Of a stretch of DNA of 64,000 bases, positions 39,411 through 49,860 are shown in pieces. Each line of letters begins with the position of its first letter. Within the stretch, counting starts at the first letter, position 1. The stretch covers positions 22,264,501 to 22,328,500 of the forward strand of contig CM027385.1 of NCBI GenBank assembly GCA_015680905.1. Reading direction: 5' to 3'. Source of the DNA: Coptis chinensis (lineage: Eukaryota > Streptophyta > Magnoliopsida > Ranunculales > Ranunculaceae). The notes under the pieces were generated by a model. It was not told the DNA's origin. It was given only the letters and a program-made list of their open reading frames with translations, and searched no databases. The translations under genes were made by a program, and so were the position numbers.

Positions 39411-41190
39411 TAGGGGAGAGGGAAAAGGGGAGAGAGAAAAGGAGAGAATGGAGGCACAAGAGAGGGAGGAAAAAAAGAGGTCTAGAAGGAGGAGGATGGA
39501 GGAGACAACCAGAGTAGGAGAGAGGAGACGACGAACAGATAAGGAGATGATGTCCAGAGAGGAGGAGGAGGAGGAAGAGAGAGCTAGAGAAGAAGAGTAG
39601 GGAGACGACGTCCAGAGAGGAGGACAGATCTAGAGAACAGGAGTAGGGAGACGACGTCCAGAGAGGAGGAGGAAGAGGAAGAGAGAGCTAGAGAAGAAAA
39701 GTAGGGAGACGACGTCTAGAGAGGAGGACAAAGAGGAGGAGAGATCTAGAGAAGAGGAGTAGGGAGACGACATCCAGAGAAGAGGAGGAAGAGGAAGAGA
39801 GAGCTAGAGAAGAGAAGTAGGGAGATAACGCCCAGAGAGGAGGAGAGAACTAGAGAAGAGGAGTAGGGAGATGACGTCCAGAGAGGAGGAGGAAAAAGGA
39901 GAAGAGATCTAGAGAAGAGGAGTAGGGAGACAACGTCAAGAGAGGAGGAGGAGGAATATGAGAGATTTAGATAAAAGGAGTAGGGAGACGATTTCCAGAG
40001 GAGACGACGTCCAGAGAGGAGGAGAGACCTAGAGAAGAGGAGTAGGGAGACGACGTCCAGAGAGGAAGAGGAAAAGGAGGAGAGATCTAGAGAAGAGGAG
40101 TAGGGAGACGACATCCAGAAAGGAGGAGGAAAAGGATGAGAGATCTAGAGAAGAGGAGTAGGGAGATGACATCCAGAGAGGAGGAGGAAGAGAAAGAGAG
40201 AGCTAGAGAAGATGAGTAGGGAGACGACGTCTAGAGAGGAGGAGGAAGAGGAGGAGAGATCTAGAGAAGATGAGTAAGGAGACGACATCCAAAGAGGAGG
40301 AGAGATCTAGAGAAGAGGAGTAGGGAGACGACGTCCAGAGAGGAGGAAGAGGAAGATGAAGAGGATGAGAGATCTAGAGAAGAAGAGTAGGGAGACAACG
40401 TCCAGAGGAGATGACGTCTAGAGAGGAGGAGGAAGAGGATGAGAGATCTAGAGAAGAAGAGTAGGGAGACGACGTCCAGAGAGGAGGAGGAAGAGAAGGA
40501 GAGAACTAGAGAAAAGGAGTAGGGAGATGACATCCAGAGAGGAGGAGGAAGAGGAGAAGAGATCTAGAGAAGAGGAGTAAGGAGACGACGTCCAGAGAAG
40601 ACGACGTCCAGAGAGGAGGAGGAAGAGGAGAAGAGATCTACAGAAGAGGAGTAGAGAGACGACGTCCAGAGAGGAGGAGAGATATAGAGAAGAGGAGTAG
40701 GGAGATGACGTCCAGAGAGGAGGAGGAAAAAGAGAAGAGATCTAGAAAAGAGAAGAGGAGGAGGAGGAGATGACGATCCAGGGAGAGGAGGAGGAAAAGG
40801 AAAAAGAGAAGAGATCTAGAAAAGAGGAGTAGGGAGACGACGTCCAGAGAGGAGGAGGAAAAGGAAGAGAGATCTAGAGAAGAGAAGTTGGGAGATGACG
40901 TCCAGAGAGGAGGAGGAAGAGGAAAAGAGAGCTAGAGAAGATGAGTAGGGAGGCGACATCCAAAGAGGAGGAGAGATCTAGAGAAAAGGAGTAGGGAGAC
41001 GATGTCCAAAAAGGAGGAGGAAGAGGAAGAGAGAGCTAGAGAAGAAGAGTAGGGAGACGATGTCCAGAGAGGAGAAAGAAGAGGAGGAGAGATCTAGAGA
41101 AGAGGAGTAAGGAGATGATGACCAGAGGAGACGACGTCCAGAGAGAAGAGATAAAGGAGGCGACTCCAAGAGAGAGACACAAGAGGGAGG
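39411..41190. repeat. GA-rich minisatellite, about 60-bp unit
   Basis: About 1.8 kb consists of variable tandem units with the core AGGGAGACGACGTCCAGAG, then GGAGGAGGAAGAGGA-type purine runs, then AGATCTAGAGAAGAGGAGT. Units vary between roughly 45 and 65 bp by gain or loss of GGA/GAA triplets. The plus strand is almost pure purine apart from the GACGTC and GATCTAG cores. Long antisense reading frames rich in Ser/Leu exist only because the unit length is often a multiple of three; they are not genes. The array ends about 10 bp before a Tat-type LTR leader motif at 41201. Confidence 0.92.
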
Positions 41191-41200
41191 AGATAGGGGA

Positions 41201-41250
41201 GAACTACGGCCCAGCTTGGTCCCCCGGTAAAGGGGTACATAGGCAACCCA
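41201..41250 (+). promoter_or_regulatory. Tat-type LTR leader motif
   Basis: GAACTACGGCCCAGCTTGG ... AAAGGGGTACATAGGCAACC resembles the GAACTACGC...GGAGATACGTAGGCAGCC motif in the LTR at 21502-22156 (minus strand). The motif is characteristic of the R/U5 part of plant Tat LTRs and can fold into a hairpin (CTTGGTCCCCCGGTAAAGGGG). It suggests the minisatellite lies in the U3 or R part of a retroelement LTR whose limits I cannot fix. Confidence 0.5.
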
Positions 41251-41277
41251 AATGGGTTCAGTTGAGGAATTCAAATC

Positions 41278-41742
41278 ATGAGTATTTTTCGTTTTCAGCA
41301 TAAAAAAGAGGAGTCGAGACTTATAAGAATAAAAAGTATGAAATGGGTTCATACAAATAGTGTAAAAGTGCTGAAATCGTTAAGAAGTATATATATTTGT
41401 TTTTATGGACATACCCGGGTTATTGATTCTTTTGATGATTCGGAGGAGGAGGAGGCCAGGAATAGATTATTATGGAGGATGAGATTGCCTGTATCCGAGA
41501 AGGAACCAATTATGGAGGATCAGAGTGAGTCTGTTTCCGCGAAGGTATTGATTGTGCAGGAGGAGAGCAAACCAAGTGAGAAGTCCGATAAGATTTCCAT
41601 GAAGGTACCATTTTTGTTTTTTATTCCATGGAAGATGAATAATTTTATTGTTTTGGAGAAAGATAAGGAATCATCCGATCTGTGCAAAAAATTGAGGTGT
41701 CCAAATGATTGGCGAGTTGTACAAAAGAAAATAATTAATTAA
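41278..41742 (+). CDS. Unrecognised 154-aa open frame
   Basis: I do not recognise this frame. It starts MSIFRFQHKKEES and contains an acidic stretch (FDDSEEEEARNR) followed by a Lys/Glu-rich region with repeated V-S-E-K/E-S-K phrases. There is no signal peptide or clear domain. It begins just after the Tat-type leader motif, so it may be an LTR or leader sequence that is open by chance. The coding claim is weak. Confidence 0.2.
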   Translation: MSIFRFQHKKEESRLIRIKSMKWVHTNSVKVLKSLRSIYICFYGHTRVIDSFDDSEEEEARNRLLWRMRLPVSEKEPIMEDQSESVSAKVLIVQEESKPSEKSDKISMKVPFLFFIPWKMNNFIVLEKDKESSDLCKKLRCPNDWRVVQKKIIN

Positions 41743-42085
41743 AAGATTTATAACATATTTATTAATTATAAAAGATTTATTAATTAACATATTTATAAAA
41801 AGATAACAGTGATTTTGGACGGAAGGATGACAGATTACCATTATTGACCAATTCGCTAAGTATGTTACCCTAATTGACCAATAAAAAAGTTAATTACCTT
41901 AATTGAATTTGTGGAGTTAGTTAATGTATCTTTTTGGCTATTTTTTCTTAAAACAATAACTTCACCTGCTATCTAATATTCATAAATAGATTCCCATCTC
42001 CTACCACCCTCTTTCAAAATAAGGGGATGGGGATATATGCTAATTTTTGTGTTGCATCAATGATGATGACTACTTTATATATATA
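41743..42085. other. AT-rich spacer, no gene seen
   Basis: The sequence is AT-rich with short repeats of AAAGATTTATTAATTA near 41742-41790. It leads up to the Helitron terminus. Confidence 0.4.
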
Positions 42086-42844
42086 CTAGGTAATATCCGT
42101 GCCTTCGGCACGGAGGCTGTAAGGTGATCTTTTAGCCAAATACCTGTTGGATCTTATATATATATTGTTATTACATCTACAAATGGAATATGGTACATTT
42201 AGGACTGAAAAACCTAACTACACTATGCATTTCATAACAAATTAATTTTAAGCAACTAAATTCCTTGATTTCTTGAAAAGTTTAAATGACTACATGCACT
42301 AGCGGTACGTACTTTTCCTAAATTTCGTAATTTGATTTCATTTTATGGTTTTGAATTGCTTATTTGTTTATTTCATTTTCGTTAACTCATAATTTTTCTA
42401 TAATTCCAACTGTTCATTGAGACGATGTAAACCAACTATCCATTTTAAAATGTTGCATAATGGTTTTGTCGTCCTCATATTTTAACGTTTCACATGTTAT
42501 TGACTAAGATTGAAATCCTATTGTTTTAGAGTATGTCTCTTCCCATATTTTAACCAGTTAACTCTGTAGTAATATCCAATTCATACTTATCATAACTTTT
42601 CGACCCGTTTTTAAATTCTTGTAAGCTATCAATAAAGAAATTAAAATACCCATGAAAAAACCTCATTAAATTGTTGATCATCTCTATAAGAAATTCTTAA
42701 TAAACTTGTTACTTTTTATTTTTTATTTTGATTTTTTCGTAGACTTGTCTTTTAGTAAATTGTTTTTGGAAAAATGGTAGAAACCTTAAATAATTTGCTA
42801 CTTTTATTTTAGTATTTTAGATAGTCTAAATTTTTGGCATATAG
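42086..42844 (-). mobile_element. Helitron 3' end and adjacent sequence
   Basis: On the minus strand the sequence ends CCGTGCCGAAGGCACGG-ATATTAC-CTAG followed by T. This fits Helitron 3' ends: a short GC hairpin (42097-42113, 7-bp stem, TTC loop on the plus strand) about ten bases before CTAG, with insertion between A and T. The 5' end (TC on the minus strand) could not be fixed; the interior is AT-rich and has no helicase gene. The right limit given is only the start of the next candidate feature. Confidence 0.6.
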
Positions 42845-44015
42845 TGTAATACCCTGGCCCATGGGAATCTATATAACAATACAAAGCAGTGTGGGGCCTA
42901 TATGGCCTCCATCTTACGCCTAAACCTGTTCTCTTGGCTTATGATGTAGACAATCTAAGTCATAAAGGCCCGTCTGATGCTTTACACAACAACATCCGAT
43001 CTCGTTGGATTTAATTTAATCAAACTCTCCTGATCGTCTCTCTCTTCTTGTTCTCTTTAGCTTTTAGTTGCTGCCGCTCCCTCACTCTCTCTATCACATC
43101 TCTGCTCATCAGGAAAGAAGCTATTGTTGTTCAAACAAAAGTTTAAACAAATACTTGTACTTAGAGGATCCCTCAAACCAATACCTATACTTACAAGAGT
43201 TCTTATTCCACTGTTTTAACAAGGTATTTGTCTCAGGCTGGGGTCGCCAGTCGCGAAGGCCGAGGGTAGCGCCCTTGATCGAGACCTCAGGGTCGCACGC
43301 ATGGGCATACCCTAGTATATTATAGCTCCTAGCCCGTGAAGCGAGGTTAAAATAGGTACTTGGAAAGGTGCCTAGCCCATGGGGCAAGGGTAGACTCATG
43401 TATGAATTTTAGCATCTATGAAGTTGTTTGAGATCTGAGACGTAAGTAATTCATCCCCCAAATCCCAACATAGAGATTTTTTCCGGATTTATGGATTCGT
43501 GGAAACTATGTAGTGAAGCTCATGCAGGAGTAGTCATAGGACGGGGTGACCTCCTGAAAACTTGTTGTCGGTGTCAAAAAACCTCACAATGTGGTGACTA
43601 TGTGGGAACAATCAATGTGTAGGATTTTTGATTCCTTAAATATCAACTTTGATAAAAAAAAAATAAATAAAAATAAAAAAAAAAAAAAAAAATTTTGAAA
43701 ATTTTGATTGAACTGAGTTTTTTATTTTAATTTTTGAAATATTGCTAAAAGCATTATTAATTAATTTGATATTATTGGAAAGTTATTTTTTTTAATGGCC
43801 TAATTAACCCATTATTTATTGATTTGCGAAATTAATAGAAAATTTTAACTATCATTATTTATTGATTTAATAAATTAATGAAAAGTTTTAATTACCAATT
43901 AAACCATTATTTATTGATTTAATAAATAAAAGTCTTAATTACTATTAATTGATTTGCTAAATTAATGGGAAGTCTTAATTACCATCAAACTCCAACACAG
44001 AATCGAGGCGTTATA
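42845..44015. mobile_element. Possible LTR-type segment (TGTAATACCC...)
   Basis: The segment begins TGTAATACCCTGGCC, like the 5' ends of chromovirus LTRs, and could end GAGGCGTTATA at 44015, a mutated form of the usual GGGGCGTTACA. No target duplication is found (TATAG before, TGTAA after), so this is tentative. It includes an A-rich tract (43658-43692) and an island with GGTCGCCAGTCGCGAAGGC near 43243. No gene is supported. Confidence 0.3.
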
Positions 44016-44088
44016 TGTAATCCCAACCACCACTCAGTCCACCGTAGGATGGAATCCAAGCCGTAGGTCATAAAACTTCTCTCCCTTG

Positions 44089-44125
<37 letters not shown>
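44089..44125. repeat. TA microsatellite
   Basis: About 18 TA units precede a foldback MITE directly. The MITE family inserts at TA, so the run may have grown from its target site. Confidence 0.9.
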
Positions 44126-44128
<3 letters not shown>

Positions 44129-44521
44129 CCCCGCTCCTAAAAGGACCTTAAATAAGGACCAAATCTAAAACAACCCACAACTTCACCTACAAAATGATTT
44201 AAAACCTAATCTTTTGTGCATATGATCTACTAACCATAAAAAACATCTCTACAAAAATTCAACTCGTTTGATATCCTCTAACTTAGATAAAAAGTGTTGT
44301 CCACTTTTGAAAAAATATATAACGGTCCAGATATGTCTAGTTTTTGCATTCATCTTTTGCCAATGTTAAAAATTGTCAAACGAGTTGAATTTTTGTAGAG
44401 ATATTCTTTATGGTTAATAGATCATATACACAAAAGATTATATTTTAAATCATTTTGTAGGTGAAATTATGGGTTGTTTTAGATTTGATCATTATTTAAG
44501 GTCATATTAGGAGCCGGGCTG
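44126..44521. mobile_element. Foldback MITE, copy 1
   Basis: The left end CAGCCCCGCTCCTAAAAGG and right end (complement CAGCCCGGCTCCTAATATG) are inverted, and the inverted match extends for most of the element, with arms of about 170 bp. TA repeats flank both sides. A second copy of the family is at 44854-45259. Confidence 0.85.
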
Positions 44522-44533
44522 TATATATATATC

Positions 44534-44840
44534 GGTTTGGCTAGGGTGACATCCTAACTGTGACATCCTTATTGTACATCCTATCAAAAAGTGCATTTCA
44601 ACAATGAATTAGTATATGATTTTTTGTAGATATAATCTACTCTTCATGGATTATATCTCTACAAAAAATTAGCTCAATCCAATATGTGGAACTTTGTCAT
44701 CTTCCAGTGTTTAAGTTTGCAATTTTATATAACGGTCTAGAAATAATTTTAAGTTTGACAAGGCTAGAAATATTGGATTGAGCTAATTTTTTGTAGAGAT
44801 ATAATCCATGAAGAGTAGATTATATCTACAAAAAATCATT
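44534..44840. mobile_element. Foldback MITE of a second family, right end truncated
   Basis: Arms 44618-44685 and 44770-44837 are nearly perfect inverted repeats (core TTTTTTGTAGATATAATCTA). The left side extends to about 44534 with GACATCC repeats that have no partner on the right, so the right end appears lost. It sits between two copies of the other foldback family. Confidence 0.7.
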
Positions 44841-44853
44841 AATATATATATAT

Positions 44854-45259
44854 CCCAACTCCTAAAATGACATTAAAATAAATACCAAACTAAGTACCAA
44901 ATCTAAAACAACCCACAACTTCACCTACAAAATGAATTAAAACCTAATTTTTTGTGAATATGATCTACCGACCATAAAAATCTTCTCTACAAAAATTCAA
45001 CTCGTTTGATATCCTCTAACCTAGATAAAAATTGTTGTCCACTTTTGAAAAAATATCTAACAATCCAAAAATGTCAAGTGTTTCCAATCATCTTTTGCCA
45101 ATGTTAAAAATTGTCAAACGAGTAGAATTTTTGTACAAATGATCTTTATAGTTAGTAGATCATATCCACAAAAAATTAAGTTTTAATTCATTTTGTAGGT
45201 GAAGTTGCGGGTTGTTTTAGATTTGCTACTTATTTTCAGGTCTTTTTAGGAGTCGGCTG
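44854..45259. mobile_element. Foldback MITE, copy 2
   Basis: This copy matches 44126-44521 closely across its length (shared blocks AACAACCCACAACTTCACC, CAACTCGTTTGATATCCTCT and TTTGCCAATGTTAAAAATTG). Its ends, CCAACTCCTAAAATGAC and GTCTTTTTAGGAGTCGGCTG, are inverted. Confidence 0.82.
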
Positions 45260-45584
45260 TCTATAAGCATGTTTTCTAGTCTTATTAAACAAAATAACCT
45301 CCCACGCTATCAAATGTTCATTCATAACCAAAATTAGAAGATACTATAGAACCACTAGAATTAGATCTTAGCTCTTTCCACTTTATTTCAAATGTCTTTC
45401 ACAATAACAACCTGAAAAAGATTTGGTGGCATTAATTGTGGATAAATAAAAAGCATAAAAAACAATAATCCCACATAACGCAGAGTATGGGTGTGCATAA
45501 AATTGAAGGAACCGACTTAACCGGACCGAACCAAACCGAACTAAGCAGTTTTGGCTGTTTTTTTTTTTGGTATTTGTTACTTAC

Positions 45585-46342
45585 GGACCCCAATTTGTGT
45601 TGGGCAGACTCCCACAAAAAAAACTATTATTACAAGTGTGCCATTGGTTTCAAAAAATCTAAAAAAAAACAATTATTACAAGTATGCCATTGGTCTCCAA
45701 AAAATTGAATTCGAAACCCCAAACTTAAACGACCCGGCTAGGTCGTTTGGACTAAGTCCCAAACGACTTGGCCACACCGTTTGGGACTTAGTCCAAACGA
45801 CTCGGCCACACCGGTCAAGAGCCCAAAAAACAGAACTTTAAATTTTTTTCAAAGTTCAAATCCCAAACGACATGGCCACACCGTCTGGACTGAGTCCAAA
45901 ACGATGTGGTCATGTCGTTTGGGATTTGGACTTAGAAAAAAATGGCCACACCGTTTGGACTTAGAAAAATTCCCAACGATATGGCCACACCGTTTGGACT
46001 ATGTCTCCAACGATATAGCCACACCGTTTGGACTTAGTCCAAAACGATGTGGCCATGTCGTTTGGGATTTGAACTTTGAAAAAATATAAAGTTCTGTTTT
46101 TTGGGCTCTTGACCGATGTGTGGCGGGTCGTTTGGACTAAGTCCCAAACGGTGTGGCCAAGTCGTTTGGGACTTAGTCCAAACGACCTAGCCGGGTCGTT
46201 TAAGTTTGGTGTTTCGAATTCAATTTTTTGGGGACTAATGACATACTTGTAATAATTGTTTTTTTTTTAGATTTTTTGAAACCAATGGCACACTTGTAAT
46301 AATTGTTTTTTTTTGGAGTCTGCCCAACACAAATTGGGGTCC
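45585..46342. mobile_element. 758-bp near-perfect foldback element
   Basis: The outer ends GGACCCCAATTTGTGTTGGG and its reverse complement bound two arms of about 300 bp that mirror each other almost to the centre. The central half is built of repeated CCAAACGACxxGGCCACACCG units in both orientations. Poly-A/poly-T tracts occur in each arm (45661 and 46260). No gene. A transcript would form a very long hairpin. Confidence 0.85.
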
Positions 46343-46659
46343 AGCAGTAATAGGACCCTTTTTTTTGTAATAGTTGGTTCGGTTTGGGTAAGTGCAAACC
46401 CAACAAGTACGGTTTGGTCATCGATTTTTAAAATTTCAAACCTGTGAGAACCCACCCGACCCCACCCTTATTATGTTATATTTTAATAATAAGTTTATAT
46501 GATATCCGTTATATCAAAATCCAACCGTTGGATCTGAACATATAATACAACTAACACCTTAGAGCATCTTTAGGAGAGCAACAAAAAACACCAAAATTTT
46601 GAACCAAAAAAACACTAAGCAACTTGAGGAGCAATATCAAAAAAAACACCAAGCAATTA

Positions 46660-46825
46660 CGCGGTTTTGCCAAAACCGTGCCATATAGCCCACGCGGTTT
46701 TGGCAAAACCGCGCCGCTAAAGCCCAACTAACAGGCCCAAGACCACGTAGTTTTGCCAAAACCGCGCGGTGTTCTCAAAGCCGCGTGCTACTATTATATA
46801 ATCAGGACCAAAGCCGCGCGGTTTA
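46660..46825. repeat. Palindromic CGCGGTTTTGGCAAAACCGCG repeats, left block
   Basis: Three to four copies of GCGGTTTTGGCAAAACCGC, itself a perfect palindrome around GGC/GCC, alternate with AAGCCCA-type spacers. The block is a direct repeat of the one at 49373-49506 and lies just upstream of the PMD pseudogene. Confidence 0.88.
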
Positions 46826-46889
46826 ATCACTTTCAACTCTTTTCTCAATTATAAACCCTCTCCTTAGTTAAAAAAACCTACCTAAACTT

Positions 46890-49140
46890 TTGAAATTTTA
46901 TATGGATCTTTTTGAACCTTTCGACGGTGATGATTGGCAGTACACAAATGACATTGGCGATGAGGGAGAAGAATCCGAGGAAGTACAATACGGGGGGGGA
47001 AAAGAACCCGAGGATGTCGCGCCGACTGATAGACATCTATATGTACTGGAGTATCAGATGAACGACTTTGATTGGCAATTTGCACCTGGAGAAGCACTTG
47101 ATATGGAAGTTGTGTCTTCTACGCGTGACCCAAAACACGTGTCAAGCGCAGTGACTAATACTCAGGTAATTAATTAGTTTTGATTAAATATTTTGAATAT
47201 TAATTAGTTGAGTTGGACCAATTAATTATTTATCTTATACGCATTATTTTTTTTTTTATAATATCAGCATGTTATTGACTACCGAGTTAGATCGGCTTTA
47301 CTTGGTGTTAGAGAGTGGTGGAAGGTTATTAAGAGTTTGGATGAGTTTGTACATATTAGAGATAGTATTTTGTATGCACCTTTGGGTATTTTGATTGATG
47401 CGGATTATGAGAAGGCCGATTAAGCAAAATCATAGCTTTAGTAGAAAGATGGTGGAGTAGAACTCATACATTTCATTTCCCTTGTGCGGAGTTAGGGTTC
47501 ACACCACTAGACTTAACTATGATTTATGGGTTGAGTATCGGTATAGGCCAACCGATACCTTTTCATACAAATTATGAGAATATGGATAGTATGCTTATGA
47601 GTTTTCCTCGTTTGGGTGCAGATGCTTATGATTCTTCTGGGATTAAGCTATCTCATATTAAGACTGCATCCTGATACACGAGCGGAGTTAGCTTTGACTG
47701 TTCTACCGGGTAGTGAGGGTGCTGATCAGTATGTTAGGGCTTTTTGATGTTTTTATCGACATGTTTTGTTTCCCAATGGTCATTCTACTGCATGCGACCG
47801 ATATTATGCTTATGTATCCGATTTGCATACTATGAGAGATTATGACCGGTAGCTCAAGATATGTCACATTGATATCGGCGTTAGATAAAGCTTCACGACA
47901 TTCTCGAAGTAGAAGTCTTCGATTGCGGATTCACGGGACTTTTAGAGATTTGGTTTTATGAGTACTTTCGATGTCTTTGTCCTAACATAGACATAATTGC
48001 TGATACTCGCCCTAGATTTGCTAGTTGGTCAGGGCCTCACTTGACTCGTAACAGAGGGCAGATTAGGCATAATATCTGTATGGCTCGTGCTCAGATTGAT
48101 ATTAGATCATTGTCATCTATTGAGTGGAGACCTTGGCGTTTGTCTACTGCCTTTGACGATCCAGTTGTACAACATGCTTGTGTGTTGTCACGTCACAGAG
48201 TTATTTTTGCCGCACGTGACTATCAGGTTTGGTACTGTGGCGACAGATGTTGGAGGCAGATGACTGGACGTTATGGAGTTCCATGTGTTCCCATGCCAGA
48301 TGTTAGTGATGCGAAGTTGTGGGGGTATAACTCATATTCATGAAGTTCATGCTAGTTGTGGTCCTTGGCCAGATGCATCTTCTTTTGTTGTTGAGCAGAC
48401 TGCTGATCAGTATTATAGATAGTGGAACCGTGTCTCCATGGGTCCGTTGTTGCCTCCTGTTGGTCGGGCTAGCAACTTCGAGTTTGTGGGCCTGGAAGGG
48501 ATGAGGCGTGAGCTACGTGATTCCTCATCCGCCACGCCGTTTCACAACCCACAACCTCTCGAATGCATATCATCCAAAATCACGTAATTCCGCCAAGAAT
48601 CCTCAAATGTTTGCCGTGTGTGGACCTGATGGGGAGCCTACTTATATTTCCATTCCTGAGGTGCCTCATGCTCGTTTCTTTGAGTTAGAGCCGCATATTG
48701 ATCAGTATACCATGGTGAGTTTAATTGTTTTATTTATCTTCTTCATTATATATATAATATGTATTCACACTATATTTTCTTGGATTTTTAGGCTAAGGTT
48801 CTAGAAAGATATGAGAACCATGTTCTTATGTTTGATGGGATGAGGACTGCCCTGTATCATTATAGCCAAGAAAGAGAGGAGGCATATTCTCAGACATATC
48901 AGCAATCCCAACGTGCGTATGACGAGATTCGGAAAGCGTATGAGGATATCGCAGCAAGTGTACACGCAAAGAACATCGGGGATATGAGAAACTTCAGTCG
49001 GCGTAGTTAACCTCCGTCTTGACATTTAGAAGATCATGATTCTCAGATTAGGAACTTAGAGGAGCAGCTTCAGAACGTCCAAATAGAGAGAGGAGAGGGA
49101 TCGAGTGGTAAGGGGCGTAAGAAGAGAGCTAAATAAATTT
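46890..49140 (+). pseudogene. Plant mobile domain (PMD/MAIN-like) protein gene
   Basis: A first exon at about 46890-47165 encodes an acidic N-terminus (MDLFEPFDGDDWQY) and ends at CAGGTAAT. The next exon begins after a TATCAG acceptor near 47268 with HVIDYRVRSALLGVREWW, followed by ALVERWWSRTHTFHF and GFTPLDLTMIYGLSIG, the signature of the plant mobile domain. Further blocks (48110-48330) read WRPWRLSTAFDD and RCWRQMTGRYGVPCVP, the C-terminal half of the domain. A tail of coiled, Gln/Glu-rich sequence (48828-49010) follows. Several stops and frameshifts (47420, 47670, 47850, 48420, 49009) make it a pseudogene. Known PMD proteins act in the nucleus in development and silencing; many copies are transposon-borne. 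The position inside a Harbinger-like element suggests cargo. Confidence 0.75.
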
Positions 49141-49372
49141 GATATAATATGATAGGTTTGGATTATTTTGGATATTATATGATTATATCATAATCATAGA
49201 TTTTAGACTGCATAATCATAATCATAGGTTTTTAATTTCTTTAATTTTTTCGATTTTGAATTACAATTCTTAATTTCTTTAATTGCACAATTGTTAATTT
49301 CTTAACTTCTATGCACAATTCATAATTTTTCAAGTTCTATGCACCACAGTTCTAATTTTCAGAAAAAACGCA

Positions 49373-49506
49373 CGCGGTTTTGGCAAAACCGCGCCCATTA
49401 AAGCCCAAGTCATGCGGTTTTGCCAAAACCGCACCATAGAAGCCCATTTAGCAGCCCAAGCCCACGCGGTTTTGCTAAAACCGCGCGGTGTTTCTCAAAC
49501 CGCGTA
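49373..49506. repeat. Palindromic CGCGGTTTTGGCAAAACCGCG repeats, right block
   Basis: This is a direct repeat of 46660-46825 with the same alternation of GCGGTTTTGCCAAAACCGC and AAGCCCA spacers. It ends in TCTCAAACCGCGTAAG, as the left block ends in TCTCAAAGCCGCGTGC. The two blocks bracket the PMD pseudogene. Confidence 0.88.
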
Positions 49507-49832
49507 AGTGATTTGATACAGCATCAAACCTGAACCAAATATTGGTCGATTTGGTGTTTGGTTTGATGTTTTCATCAACATGTAGTTCTCCTAAAATTGA
49601 AAAAATGAGAATTTGATGTTTGATGCTAGGTTGATATCACTACTAAAGATGCTCTTACTAACCATAAACATACTTTCTACTCCACTCTCACCAGCCACCC
49701 TATCTCATTCTTCTCCCTCTCTCTCTCTTCTACGATCAGAATCTCAATCTTTTTCTAATTTTCTCTCGACACTTTTATTAAAACTAATTACTTTTGTTTC
49801 TCTCCATATCTCTCTCTCTCAATATAAAATAG

Positions 49833-49860
49833 TTTTTTTTTTTTTTTTTTTTTTTTTTTT
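49833..49860. repeat. Poly-T run
   Basis: 28 consecutive T residues follow a TCTCTC-rich segment at 49712-49820. Nothing else is supported in 49658-50166 besides the right end of the hAT-like element. Confidence 0.95.

Larger units (their letters stand above)
46562..49654. mobile_element. PIF/Harbinger-like element carrying a PMD gene
   Basis: The ends GAGCATCTTTAGGAG (46562) and CTACTAAAGATGCTC (ending 49654) form a 15-bp inverted repeat with one mismatch. TTA flanks both sides (46559-46561 and 49655-49657). TTA duplication and GAGCATCTTTAG-type ends fit Tourist/PIF-Harbinger elements. The 3.1-kb interior carries a plant mobile domain pseudogene and GC-rich palindromic repeats, but no recognised Harbinger transposase. 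Confidence 0.78.

Noticed and set aside
39746..41352. Long antisense frames rich in Ser, Leu and Phe
   Set aside because: They are produced by the GA-rich minisatellite whose unit length is often a multiple of three. There is no start context, no conservation and no domain.
45487..46089. Overlapping plus-strand frames with PKRxGHTVW repeats
   Set aside because: They derive from the CCAAACGAC/GGCCACACCG units of the foldback element, and the mirror frames on the minus strand are equally open.
46660..49506. Regularly spaced palindromic repeats resembling a CRISPR array
   Set aside because: The genome is a plant, the spacers are themselves similar to each other, and the repeats flank a gene in two blocks.
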